From NCBI GenBank assembly GCA_018883305.1, contig VEQI01000051.1, positions 1-13,310 of the forward strand: 13,310 nucleotides of DNA, written 5' to 3'. This DNA comes from Limnohabitans sp. (GTDB taxonomy: Bacteria > Pseudomonadota > Gammaproteobacteria > Burkholderiales > Burkholderiaceae_C). This document shows positions 1 through 6,718 of the stretch, piece by piece. The translations under genes and the position numbers were made by a program. The notes under the pieces were generated by a model. The model did no database searches, was not told where the DNA came from, and worked only from the letters and a program-made list of their open reading frames with translations. Positions within the stretch are counted from its first letter, which is position 1. Each line of letters begins with the position of its first letter.

Positions 1-211
1 CCAGATAAATGATCATGGACATCCATGATGCCGGCACATGCACGAAGATGATGCGGTAGCCCTCGCCCTGCTGGGCATCGGTGGGCGCCACGGCCAAGCC
101 CAGCCACAGGCCGGCCAAGCCCAGCAGGGTGGCGACCACGGCCAGCCAGGGCCAGGAACGCCCAGCCAGTCCGTAGAAGGTCTGGGGCGAGGCGTAATAA
201 AAAAGATTCAT
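1..211 (-). CDS. ccmC: Heme exporter subunit CcmC (5' part, runs off window)
   Basis: CcmC is the inner-membrane protein of System I cytochrome c maturation that presents heme for loading onto the chaperone CcmE. Only the first 70 codons are visible; the gene continues past base 1. Translation from the ATG at 211-209 gives MNLFYYASPQ, one hydrophobic segment at about residues 21-41, a short periplasmic stretch, then GYRIIFVHVPASW at 51-63. The histidine of that HVPA motif (H58) matches the conserved CcmC heme-ligand histidine known as H60 in E. coli. An in-frame TGA two codons upstream fixes this ATG as the first possible start. It is the last visible gene of the FemAB-like/ccmA/ccmB/ccmC series, but is separated from ccmB by 111 bases that contain three short dyads, one covering its weak ribosome binding site. 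Identification is firm; completeness cannot be judged. Confidence 0.93.
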   Translation of the reverse strand, partial: MNLFYYASPQTFYGLAGRSWPWLAVVATLLGLAGLWLGLAVAPTDAQQGEGYRIIFVHVPASWMSMIIYL

Positions 212-322
212 GCGTCAGACCCTGCCGACAGGCAGGGGAGGGTTCTGGGGTTGATTTTAGGGAGGTCCCGATGGGCGGGAATTGACAAGGGTCAAGCCCA
301 TTCCGGCTGGGGTATCAAGAGA
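212..322 (-). other. Structured ccmB-ccmC intercistronic gap
   Basis: This 111-base stretch separates two genes that are usually tightly packed. It holds three inverted repeats: 220-237 (7-bp stem), 266-280 (TCCCG/CGGGA, 5-base loop) and 282-295 (TTGAC/GTCAA, 4-base spacer). On the minus strand a TAAAAT hexamer at 259-254 resembles a -10 box, but no good -35 box lies 16-18 bases upstream of it. I see no ORF here. It could be an RNA processing or regulatory segment, or a weak internal promoter for ccmC. Confidence 0.35.
220..237 (-). promoter_or_regulatory. Hairpin over the ccmC ribosome binding site
   Basis: A perfect 7-bp stem (CCCTGCC pairing with GGCAGGG) with a 4-base loop lies 8 bases ahead of the ccmC ATG. 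Read on the minus strand, the proximal arm GGCAGGG holds the only purine-rich stretch able to act as Shine-Dalgarno for ccmC. Folding would therefore hide it. The pairing is seen directly; a translational role is inference. Confidence 0.45.
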
Positions 323-988
323 TCACTCTAGCGCAATACGCAAGGCCACGGCGCAGGCCCAGGGACTCAGCGCCGCAGTTGGCAGCAGCAAGGCCATCAG
401 AATGGAGAGGTGAGCCTCCATCCCCAGCCCGGCAATCTGGGACTCCACAGCACCGGCCCCGAACACCAGCACCGGCACAAACAGGGGCAACACCAGCAGA
501 GACAGCAAAACCCCGCCACCGCGCACGCCCAAGGTCAGGGCAGCGCCGATCGCCCCGATGAGCGAGAGCACCGGGGTGCCGATCAGCAACGTCAGCATCA
601 AGACGCCCAGCGATTCGGCGGGCAGGTCAAACTGCAAGCCCAGCAGGGGGGCCAGCAACACCAACGGCAACCCCGAGGTCAACCAGTGCGCCAGGATTTT
701 GGCGGCCACCAGCCAGGCCAGACCAGCCGGCGACAAGGCCATGTGCTCCAGCGTACCGTCGCGATGATCCGACTCGAACAATCGTCCCAGGGACAGCATG
801 CTGGCCAGCAAGGCGCCCACCCAGATCACCCCCGGCGCCACCTTGCGCAACGTGGCCATCTCGGGACCGATGGCCAGTGGAAAGAGTGATGCCACGACCA
901 CAAAGAAAAACACGCCTGTGAGCACCTCGGCCTTGCGGCGCAAAGCCAGCAACAGATCTCGGCGCAGCACAGCCATGAAAGCGCTCAT
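323..988 (-). CDS. ccmB: Heme exporter subunit CcmB
   Basis: CcmB is the membrane subunit that works with the ATPase CcmA and with CcmC in System I; the ATPase drives release of holo-CcmE. The product is 221 residues, the normal CcmB length. It opens with a cytoplasmic FMAVLRRDLLLALRRKAE segment typical of the family (residues 4-21), followed by about six hydrophobic helices: 24-43, 52-68, 88-114, 128-152, 158-180 and 190-215. The PLAIGPE segment just after helix 1 (37-43) is also characteristic. The ATG (988-986) overlaps the ccmA stop as ATGA, so translation is probably coupled. The gene ends in a short polar tail and is followed by the 111-base gap before ccmC. No truncation or frameshift is seen. 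Confidence 0.95.
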   Translation of the reverse strand: MSAFMAVLRRDLLLALRRKAEVLTGVFFFVVVASLFPLAIGPEMATLRKVAPGVIWVGALLASMLSLGRLFESDHRDGTLEHMALSPAGLAWLVAAKILAHWLTSGLPLVLLAPLLGLQFDLPAESLGVLMLTLLIGTPVLSLIGAIGAALTLGVRGGGVLLSLLVLPLFVPVLVFGAGAVESQIAGLGMEAHLSILMALLLPTAALSPWACAVALRIALE

Positions 989-1611
989 GCCATCAGCCTG
1001 TAATGGTGACCCGCGCCGCCCATGGGCACAGTTTGGTGACTGGTGTAGAGCACCATGCCGCCGGCCGTCACATGCCGCCCCAGCAAATCGACCAGTTGCG
1101 TGACGGCGCCGGGGTCCAGCGCCACGAACGGCTCATCCAGGATCCACAGCCGGGCTTGCGAGGTCAGCAACCGGGCCAGCGCCACCCGACGTTTCTGCCC
1201 CTGGGAAAGCACGCGCAAGGGCAAATGCTCACGCCCTCGCAACCCCAGGCGGTCCAGGGCCTCCTGCGCACGCGCCGGATCCAGGGGCTCGCCGCTCACC
1301 GCCGCTTCAAATTGCAGATTTTCCAGCGCGCTCAGGTCCTCTTTCAGCGAGAGGGTATGCCCCAGGTACAACATCTGTGTCCGGTAAGTCTCAGCAGCTT
1401 GCCGGATAGGCACACCCGCCCAGCGCACGTCACCCGCAGCCGCTGGCGAGAGGCCGCAAAGAATGCGCATCAAACTGGTTTTGCCGGTGCCGTTGTCGCC
1501 CTGCAGATGCAACCACTCCCCGGCCGACAGACCGAAGCTGACATCCTTGAACAACTGGCGGTCCCCCCGCACACAGGCCAAGCCGTCCACTTGCAGCAAT
1601 TCGGTGCTCAT
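985..1611 (-). CDS. ccmA: Heme exporter ATP-binding protein CcmA
   Basis: CcmA is the cytoplasmic ABC ATPase of the CcmABCD complex. From the ATG at 1611-1609 it is 208 residues, the expected length. The frame is open further upstream, but that extension lies inside the preceding gene and has no ABC character. Motifs in order: Walker A GDNGTGKT (38-45), Q-loop region around YLGH (82-85), ABC signature LSQGQ (135-139), Walker B LWILDE (155-160), D-loop around ALDP (164-167) and switch histidine H192. LSQGQKRR is the CcmA form of the signature. The chosen ATG overlaps the stop of the FemAB-like gene (ATGA), and its own stop overlaps the ccmB start the same way. The three genes are therefore likely co-transcribed and translationally coupled. 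Confidence 0.95.
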   Translation of the reverse strand: MSTELLQVDGLACVRGDRQLFKDVSFGLSAGEWLHLQGDNGTGKTSLMRILCGLSPAAAGDVRWAGVPIRQAAETYRTQMLYLGHTLSLKEDLSALENLQFEAAVSGEPLDPARAQEALDRLGLRGREHLPLRVLSQGQKRRVALARLLTSQARLWILDEPFVALDPGAVTQLVDLLGRHVTAGGMVLYTSHQTVPMGGAGHHYRLMA

Positions 1612-2528
1612 AGGTAAGTTCCCGCCAGGGTCAGCACTCGCCCGCCCGTGCCCAGTTTGAATCGAGCAATGCCTGCGCTGCGCTGGGTGTTCACACCGCC
1701 CAGATCCAGCAAACGCACGCCGCGTTGCTGGAGTATCTCGATCGCTTGCCACAGCAGCAGGTTGTGGGCATTGAGCTGCCGACCCGTGTCGTTAGACCAG
1801 CCAATCTGGTAGGTGGCCGCCGTGCCATGCAACAAAAACATCATGGCGGCCACCCGTTCGCCCTGATGATCCGCGCGCAAGGTGAGCGCGGTCTGGGCGG
1901 CCGATTTGCGTGCCGTCATGTATTGCGCCACAAACCCGGCAGGCAACCCCTCCACGCCACGCTGCTCACGCATGGCGTCCTCCTGAGCGAGCAGCCACTG
2001 GAATTGGGCCGGGTTCGCGCCCAGGCGATGCACGGTGAGCCCGGCCGATTCGGCCGCGACCAGACGATTGCGCCACTTGCCCTCCAAAGCGGCGCGTAAT
2101 TGCTCCCGCGACTGGGTGAGGTCCAGCGTGACGGTGGCGTATCCCGTCACCACTCGGCGCCAGGGTGACAAGCCACCCACGGTGTCAGGCGTTTCTTCAG
2201 GGGTGAAAAAAGCAAAGCGGGGACGCGCCAGGGGCAAACCTGATCGCAGGAGGCGGTAAACCTGGGCCTTGTCATCGGCAGACAAAGGCTCGGTCCAGAT
2301 GGGCCCGCGTGAGCACAAGGCCACGGACACCAACCCGGCCAGGCGTCGGCCAATGAACTGTGCCAACGCCACCGTTCGTCCTTCACGAACCACCCGCGCC
2401 CGCCAACACGGCACGCCCATGGCTTTCATGCAGCTACCGTAAGCCCAATCCTGCTGCAAGGCTGCCGAGGCCGCAGCGTGGTGACGATCCCACTCGGCCG
2501 CATCCAGGTCATCCCAGAACAACTGCAT
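1608..2528 (-). CDS. FemAB/GNAT-like acyltransferase, upstream of ccmA
   Basis: The 306-residue protein belongs to the FemAB-related, GNAT-fold group (Fem proteins proper add amino acids to peptidoglycan cross-bridges; most proteobacterial relatives have no known substrate). The N-terminal half carries YGSCMKAMGVP (30-40) and TVTLDLTQSREQLRAAL (about 132-148). The KWRNRL segment (about 150-155) starts the C-terminal acyltransferase half. There the pattern AMMFLLHGTAATYQIGW, then GRQLNAHNLLLWQAIE and LLDLGGVN..RSAGIARFK is the family hallmark. No signal peptide or membrane helix is seen, so it is probably cytoplasmic. Its stop overlaps the ccmA start as ATGA, which is odd for a cell-envelope-type enzyme. 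The ATG at 2528 has only AGGA two bases upstream as a possible ribosome site, so the start is less certain. The substrate is unknown. Confidence 0.8.
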   Translation of the reverse strand: MQLFWDDLDAAEWDRHHAAASAALQQDWAYGSCMKAMGVPCWRARVVREGRTVALAQFIGRRLAGLVSVALCSRGPIWTEPLSADDKAQVYRLLRSGLPLARPRFAFFTPEETPDTVGGLSPWRRVVTGYATVTLDLTQSREQLRAALEGKWRNRLVAAESAGLTVHRLGANPAQFQWLLAQEDAMREQRGVEGLPAGFVAQYMTARKSAAQTALTLRADHQGERVAAMMFLLHGTAATYQIGWSNDTGRQLNAHNLLLWQAIEILQQRGVRLLDLGGVNTQRSAGIARFKLGTGGRVLTLAGTYL

Positions 2529-2548
2529 GGTCCTAGAATGCCTTTCTC

Positions 2549-2761
2549 ATGACGTCCACCCCATCCTGGCTGACACGCTGGCGCATGCCTCCCCCTGAAG
2601 AGGTCATGGGGCATCGCATTGCGGAGCCGCGCCTGACAGGTGCAGCGTGGTTATGGGGAATGGTGTATGCGGGGCTGCCCTTGCTGGGCCTGGGCATGCT
2701 CATCGATGGCGTGGTCCAGGCCGTCACCGGGCAATGCACCGGTGTGTGGTGCTGGTTCTGA
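2549..2761 (+). CDS. Small single-pass membrane protein, hypothetical
   Basis: This 70-codon ORF fills the only plus-strand gap in this part of the window. The polar N-terminus (about 30 residues, with WLTRWRMPPPEEVMGHRI) is followed by one long hydrophobic segment, AAWLWGMVYAGLPLLGLGML and onward (about 32-59). The tail is short and has two cysteines (GQCTGVWCWF). This looks like a real small inner-membrane protein and not a shadow: the antisense frames over it are poor and it ends just before the convergent Lon-domain gene. The ATG lies 20 bases from the divergent FemAB-like start and has no Shine-Dalgarno; TAGAAT at 2534-2539 could be a -10 box for a nearly leaderless message. Later in-frame ATGs at 2585 and 2606 are alternatives. 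No family or function is recognised. Confidence 0.55.
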   Translation: MTSTPSWLTRWRMPPPEEVMGHRIAEPRLTGAAWLWGMVYAGLPLLGLGMLIDGVVQAVTGQCTGVWCWF

Positions 2762-2782
2762 AAATTACGCAACCCCGTCATG

Positions 2783-2812
2783 GTGGGGGGTATCTTACCT
2801 TTGACACCCCAC
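2783..2812. terminator. Possible hairpin between convergent genes
   Basis: GTGGGG-GGT pairs with ACACCCCAC (8 of 9 pairs, 12-base loop) in the 60 bases between the stop of the small membrane-protein ORF and the stop of the convergent Lon-domain gene. Position suits a bidirectional transcription end. No T-run follows on either strand, so it is not a standard intrinsic terminator. Confidence 0.25.
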
Positions 2813-2821
2813 CTGCCCTGA

Positions 2822-3448
2822 TCAACTGAAAGCCGTGGGCTCGTCCCCACGAGAGGCCGTCAAGGCCTGGGCCACCAGTTGCAGCCGTCGCAGCGGGTCA
2901 TCCGTGGCCAGCAAGTGCTCTTTGAATGGCACGGCCAGCGGCAACAGTTCGGCCCACCGGTCAGCCACCCAACCGGCCTCATCGAGTCGATACGGTGGGG
3001 TGAGTGGCAGCATGGCTTCCATCCCGCGCTGCTGGGCATCGGCAATCAGGCGCCCCAATCGGTCCGCCAGGGGCTGCAAGGACGTGGGCAACGCCACGAC
3101 AGGGTCTGGCTCACTCAGCCGCACACGTCCATGCCAACGCCCATAAGCCCCCCGTTCGGCCTGAAGCAGCTCAAAGCGTTGGCCTCCCCGGCATTTCACA
3201 CGAAGCAGGGCGGGCTGGATTTCCTCCACGGATTCCAGATGCGCCAGGCAGCCCCATCGACCCAGCGTTTCCATCACACCCGCCTGTTGCACCTCCTGCC
3301 CCTGATGCAGCATCACCACCCCGAAAGGCTGTTGCTCGCGCTGACAACGCTTGATCAGGTCGAGGTAACGCACCTCGAAAATCTGCAAACTCAGCCGGCC
3401 ATCGGGAAACAGGCCGCCAGACAGCGGGAACAGCTCGAGGTCAGTCAG
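2822..3448 (-). CDS. Lon N-terminal-domain protein (ATP-independent), probable CTG start
   Basis: This is a stand-alone substrate-binding domain like the N-terminus of Lon protease, with no ATPase or protease part. About 190-210 residues is usual for this bacterial group; the role is unproven. The diagnostic N-terminal strand reads LELFPLSGGLFPDGRLSLQIFEVRYLDLI (positions 4-32, broken here only by running text), matching the Lon-N pattern of LPLFPLxxxLFPG followed by IFExRYLxM. No ATG, GTG or TTG precedes that motif. The first TTG (3388) would delete it, and an in-frame TGA lies seven codons upstream of the proposed start. A CTG at 3448-3446 has GGAG six bases upstream and gives 208 residues (M/L-TDLELFPL). 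It overlaps the end of the upstream binding-protein gene by 8 bases, which suggests coupling. Family call is firm; the start is inferred. Confidence 0.8.
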   Translation of the reverse strand: MTDLELFPLSGGLFPDGRLSLQIFEVRYLDLIKRCQREQQPFGVVMLHQGQEVQQAGVMETLGRWGCLAHLESVEEIQPALLRVKCRGGQRFELLQAERGAYGRWHGRVRLSEPDPVVALPTSLQPLADRLGRLIADAQQRGMEAMLPLTPPYRLDEAGWVADRWAELLPLAVPFKEHLLATDDPLRRLQLVAQALTASRGDEPTAFS

Positions 3449-4415
3449 CTTTGGCTCCGGAGGCCTTCACGATGGGACCCCAGCGGGTGACCTCGCTGCG
3501 CAGGGACTCGGCCATTTGCTCGGGCGTGCTGCCAATGATGATGTAGCCCAGTTCTGTCATGCGTTTCACGAAGTCGGGGGACTTGGTGCCCTTGACCGCT
3601 TCCACATTGAGCTTGGCGATGATGTCTCGCGGGGTGCCTGCTGGCACGGCCAGCCCGAACCACACGCCAGACTCATACCCCGGCACCCCCGCTTCGGCAA
3701 TGGTGGGCAAATCGGGCAGCAACGGATCACGCTTGGCGCCGGTGGTGGCCAGGGCTCGCAGCTTGCCGCTCTTGATGTGCGGCAGCGCCGAAGGAATGTT
3801 GTCCAGCATGATCATGACCTGCCCACCCATGAGATCGGTCAGGGCCGGTGCACTGCCCTTGTAGGGAATATGCGTCATGTTGATGCCGGCCAGATGCTTG
3901 AGCATTTCACCAGACATGTGAATGCTGGTGCCACTGCCGCTGGAGGCGTAAGTGACGGCCCCCGGCTGGGCCTTGGCCAGCGCCACCAGTTCGGCCACCG
4001 AGTTGGCCTTGACCGAAGGATGCACCACCAGCACGTTGTTGAGCGAGACCAGGGCCGACACCGGCGCCAGATCCTTCATGGGATCGAAGGGCATCTTGGC
4101 GTAGAGAAACGGGTTGATGGCCGAGATGCCACTGGTGGTCATGAAGATGGTGTAGCCATCGGGCGCAGAGCGCACCGTCTCTGCACCACCAATGTTGCCG
4201 CCCGCACCGGGCTTGTTGTCCACCGTCACCGGCTGACCCAGGTTTTTGCTCAACTCCGCTGCAATGGCGCGCGAGGCGATGTCCACCGCGCCACCCGGCG
4301 GGAAGGGGCAAATCAAACGAATGGGCTTGTTGGGAAACGATTGCGCCTGTGCAGCCAGGCTCAGGCCCAGGGCTGCCACCAGCACAAGAGCACGGGATTT
4401 GAGTCGAGACAACAT
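3441..4415 (-). CDS. Bug-family (TctC-like) periplasmic solute-binding protein
   Basis: This 324-residue protein is an extracytoplasmic binding protein of the tripartite tricarboxylate transporter type, a family greatly expanded in Burkholderiales. A signal peptide is clear: basic MLSRLKSR, hydrophobic core to about residue 20, and an AQA cleavage site before Q25. The mature start SFPNKPIRLICPFPPGG is the family hallmark, as are VDNKPGAGGNIG, ADGYT-type APDGYTIF, YASSGSGTS and HIPYKGSAPAL further on. No TctA or TctB membrane subunits are adjacent, so it is an orphan binding protein, as is common; the ligand (a carboxylate or other small organic) cannot be read. The ATG has AGGAAGGA seven bases upstream. 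Its TGA overlaps the probable start of the downstream Lon-domain gene. Confidence 0.93.
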   Translation of the reverse strand: MLSRLKSRALVLVAALGLSLAAQAQSFPNKPIRLICPFPPGGAVDIASRAIAAELSKNLGQPVTVDNKPGAGGNIGGAETVRSAPDGYTIFMTTSGISAINPFLYAKMPFDPMKDLAPVSALVSLNNVLVVHPSVKANSVAELVALAKAQPGAVTYASSGSGTSIHMSGEMLKHLAGINMTHIPYKGSAPALTDLMGGQVMIMLDNIPSALPHIKSGKLRALATTGAKRDPLLPDLPTIAEAGVPGYESGVWFGLAVPAGTPRDIIAKLNVEAVKGTKSPDFVKRMTELGYIIIGSTPEQMAESLRSEVTRWGPIVKASGAKAD

Positions 4416-4435
4416 GGGGAGTCCTTCCTGTTGAA

Positions 4436-4534
4436 ATGATTTCGCATCATGCTAACCCCGGATGTGCGCTTCACGCACACCGACTGACGGTAACGAGGGA
4501 ATACCCCGACGCCGCCTCCACATCCGACGCCGCC
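4436..4534 (-). promoter_or_regulatory. Dyads and direct repeat upstream of the Bug-family gene
   Basis: The 125 bases between the NUDIX stop and the binding-protein start hold two perfect dyads, 4436-4450 (ATGAT/ATCAT, 5-base spacer) and 4463-4479 (TGTGCG/CGCACA, 5-base spacer). They also hold an 11-base direct repeat, CCGACGCCGCC, at 4506-4516 and 4524-4534. The dyads lie 20-65 bases ahead of the start codon, where an operator or leader hairpin would be expected. No clear -35/-10 pair stands out. Regulatory function is inference. Confidence 0.3.
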
Positions 4535-4540
4535 AGAGGC

Positions 4541-5422
4541 TCAGGCAAAGAAAGCCTCGAAGCCCCCCACCGGCTCGAAACGGCGGTCCACAAAACGCAA
4601 GCGAGTGGGGCCATGCATGGCTCGCTCAGTCTGCGAGTGTCGAGTATCGCCGGGATAACAAATGGTCCGCACCCCGTTGTCATCAAATGGCTCGGGCTGG
4701 ATGGTGACGGGCGGGCGCTGACGAGATTCCTCCAGCACGCTTTGCACGCTGTCATGGCGCAACAACTGCACCAGGCTCATGATCTGGGGTGGGGCCAATT
4801 CCAGCTGGCGCGCCCAATAGTCTTCCAGGGCCTGACGGGGTCGTAGCCACACGCTGTGCGTGGTCTCGACGTTGTCGTGCACGGCGTCCTGGCCGTCTGG
4901 CACAGCAGCGACAAAAAACCGGGTGTCAAAACGCTGCGTGGACACGGACGCTTTCTTCGGTGTGATCCAGCGGGACCAGGGCACCAGGCGGCGCGTGGTC
5001 AACTGCAGTGACTGCTCGCCCAGCACCTGCGCAAAACTGGCACCGGCGCGCAATTGCTCGCCCGCTTGAACAGCGTCTGGCGCCTGGCCCCCATGTCCTT
5101 GGGCAAACAAAATGCCGGACTCCTCAAAGGCTTCCCGAAGCGCCGCCACGTAAAGACCGCCGGCACGGGCCGGGTCCAGTTCGGGCTCCGCCAGTTGACG
5201 GTGCAGTTCGTCCCGCGCCTGGTCCAGATGGCGGTGGGGATCCAGCTCGGTGTCCGCCGTGTCCAGCTTGCCTCCGGGAAAAACGTATGCCCCGCCCAGC
5301 ACGGCCGAGTTGCTGTGCCGCTGCAGCATGAAAATTTCCAGCCCTTGCGCGCCATCGCGCAGCATCAGCACGGAGGCGGCATCCCGTGCCGGCGAAGTGA
5401 TTTCCTGATGGTTGAGTTCCAT
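4541..5422 (-). CDS. NUDIX hydrolase with split Nudix box (NUDT19-like)
   Basis: Nudix enzymes hydrolyse a nucleoside diphosphate linked to another group; NUDT19-type members act on CoA or related diphosphates, but the substrate here is unknown. From the ATG at 5422 it is 293 residues. The box is split: FPGGKLDTAD (48-57) is followed by an insert of about 38 residues before REAFEESGILF (96-106). The second half supplies the metal-binding glutamates E97, E100 and E101. This spacing is typical of the NUDT19-like group and is not damage. ATG at 5431 is an equal alternative, and the frame is open to a GTG at 5509; none has a strong Shine-Dalgarno. I prefer 5422 because the upstream residues look non-conserved and a palindrome sits just ahead. 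It probably follows the MFS gene in one transcript. Confidence 0.85.
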   Translation of the reverse strand: MELNHQEITSPARDAASVLMLRDGAQGLEIFMLQRHSNSAVLGGAYVFPGGKLDTADTELDPHRHLDQARDELHRQLAEPELDPARAGGLYVAALREAFEESGILFAQGHGGQAPDAVQAGEQLRAGASFAQVLGEQSLQLTTRRLVPWSRWITPKKASVSTQRFDTRFFVAAVPDGQDAVHDNVETTHSVWLRPRQALEDYWARQLELAPPQIMSLVQLLRHDSVQSVLEESRQRPPVTIQPEPFDDNGVRTICYPGDTRHSQTERAMHGPTRLRFVDRRFEPVGGFEAFFA

Positions 5423-5443
5423 GCAGATCATTGTGTCATGACC

Positions 5444-5456
5444 GGTTGGCCCAACC
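5444..5456. promoter_or_regulatory. 13-base palindrome upstream of the NUDIX gene
   Basis: GGTTGG-C-CCAACC is a perfect 6+1+6 palindrome lying 13-34 bases ahead of the candidate ATGs of the NUDIX gene. A one-base centre cannot form an RNA hairpin loop, so it would act as double-stranded DNA, for example as an operator. No regulator is encoded nearby and the role is inference. Confidence 0.25.
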
Positions 5457-5527
5457 CCGACACCTCGATGACAGGCCGTCCCATCACCCATGCCACGCCT
5501 GGCCTGCACCAGGTGCTCAGACCGGGC

Positions 5528-6718
5528 TCAGGCGTCTTGTCGAGCTGACCGCATCTGCTCTTCTCCCGGGAGGCCAAAGACAAAGCAGGCGCCGATGGCC
5601 GCAATCAATGACATGGACAGCATCAACGTGGTGAAGCCGGCCTGCTTGACCACGGGCCCCAACAGATAAACCGCCAGGGAGCTGAAACCAAAGGAGATGG
5701 CAATGCGTGTGCCGCTCACACGAGAGCGCATGGAGTCATCGATGTAACGCACCACCATGGCGTCATTGAAGGGAATGGCGGCAAACACCGCCACCATGTA
5801 GATGATGGCCGAGAAGTACCAGACCCAGCCACTGGTGCCCGACGCAAAGTAGAACACCACCCCCTGCAGGGCCAGCACACAGAAAAACAGCGGCTTGATC
5901 GGCACGGTGTCAATCAGGCGTCCGATGATCACCTGAACAAACGAGGCGATGGCGTAGATCATGGCCAGCAACAGCCCCAGCATGACCGGCTCATGCACCA
6001 AGCCGTCCAGTCGCTGGGCCAGCAACTGCGCATTGCCATTGGTGGTGAAGTTAAAGAGCAAGCTGCTGCTGATAGCGGTGGCAATCATCACCACCAGGGT
6101 GCGCAAGGCCAGCATGCGAGGCAGGTGAACACCCGAGGCTTTTTTGCGCGCAGGCGGAGCGGATTCCATGGGGGCATGGCGTGAAAACAACCAGCCGCAG
6201 ATCATGGACGCCACACCAGGCACCACAAAGGCCATGCGCCAGCCACTCCATTGCACCAGCATGCCGGTGATGAGGGCGGCCACCGCAATGCCCATGTTGC
6301 CAGCCAACCCGTTGATGCCAATGGTCAGACCCGGTGTGCGCGAGCCTTGCACCAGCATGGGAATGCCTACCGGGTGATAGATGGAAGAAACGGCCCCCAG
6401 CAAAGTCAGCGCAACCGCCATTTGCAGCGGGGTTTGTGTGAGTGCCACCAGAAAGGCCGCCACACCCATGCCGTAATAAAACACCAGCATCATCCGCCGG
6501 CGTCCCCACTGGTCGCCCAGACGCCCGGAAGGGATGGACCCCAGCCCAAACATCAGGAAGGCGCCCACAGTGAAGGGCATCATGTCCTCCCAGCGTTCCA
6601 CCTGGAAGTCATGCGCAATGGCACCCACTGCCGTGGCAAAGATCAGCAAAAACAGGTGGTCCAGGCCGTGGCCAACATTCAGCAGGAGTGAGACGATGCG
6701 AGGCATGCTCGCCATCAT
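5528..6718 (-). CDS. MFS transporter, 12 membrane segments
   Basis: The 396-residue protein is a major facilitator superfamily permease. The signature loop between helices 2 and 3 is intact (SGRLGDQWGRRRMM, about 64-77). Helix 1 carries LLLNVGHGLDHLFLLIF. A conserved-looking SIYHPVGIPMLV segment with a histidine and proline lies at about 119-130. A cytoplasmic central loop (MESAPPARKKASGVHLP, about 187-203) divides two six-helix halves. Substrate is not readable. Overall it resembles efflux-type MFS proteins of the fosmidomycin-resistance kind, but I hold that loosely. The start is uncertain: ATGs at 6718, 6715 and 6706 are all possible and only 6706 has a weak GGCGAG site. The gene begins 34 bases after the mrp stop on the same strand, so it may be transcribed from the mrp promoter and continue into the NUDIX gene. 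Confidence 0.88.
   Translation of the reverse strand: MMASMPRIVSLLLNVGHGLDHLFLLIFATAVGAIAHDFQVERWEDMMPFTVGAFLMFGLGSIPSGRLGDQWGRRRMMLVFYYGMGVAAFLVALTQTPLQMAVALTLLGAVSSIYHPVGIPMLVQGSRTPGLTIGINGLAGNMGIAVAALITGMLVQWSGWRMAFVVPGVASMICGWLFSRHAPMESAPPARKKASGVHLPRMLALRTLVVMIATAISSSLLFNFTTNGNAQLLAQRLDGLVHEPVMLGLLLAMIYAIASFVQVIIGRLIDTVPIKPLFFCVLALQGVVFYFASGTSGWVWYFSAIIYMVAVFAAIPFNDAMVVRYIDDSMRSRVSGTRIAISFGFSSLAVYLLGPVVKQAGFTTLMLSMSLIAAIGACFVFGLPGEEQMRSARQDA

Noticed and set aside
1612..1752. N-terminal extension of ccmA to an upstream start
   Set aside because: The added residues lie inside the FemAB-like gene and carry no ABC features; the ATG at 1611 gives the family length and an ATGA overlap.
3516..4439. 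A 307-codon plus-strand frame opposite the Bug-family gene
   Set aside because: Low-complexity H/R/G/Q sequence typical of a shadow; the opposite strand has a signal peptide and clear family motifs.
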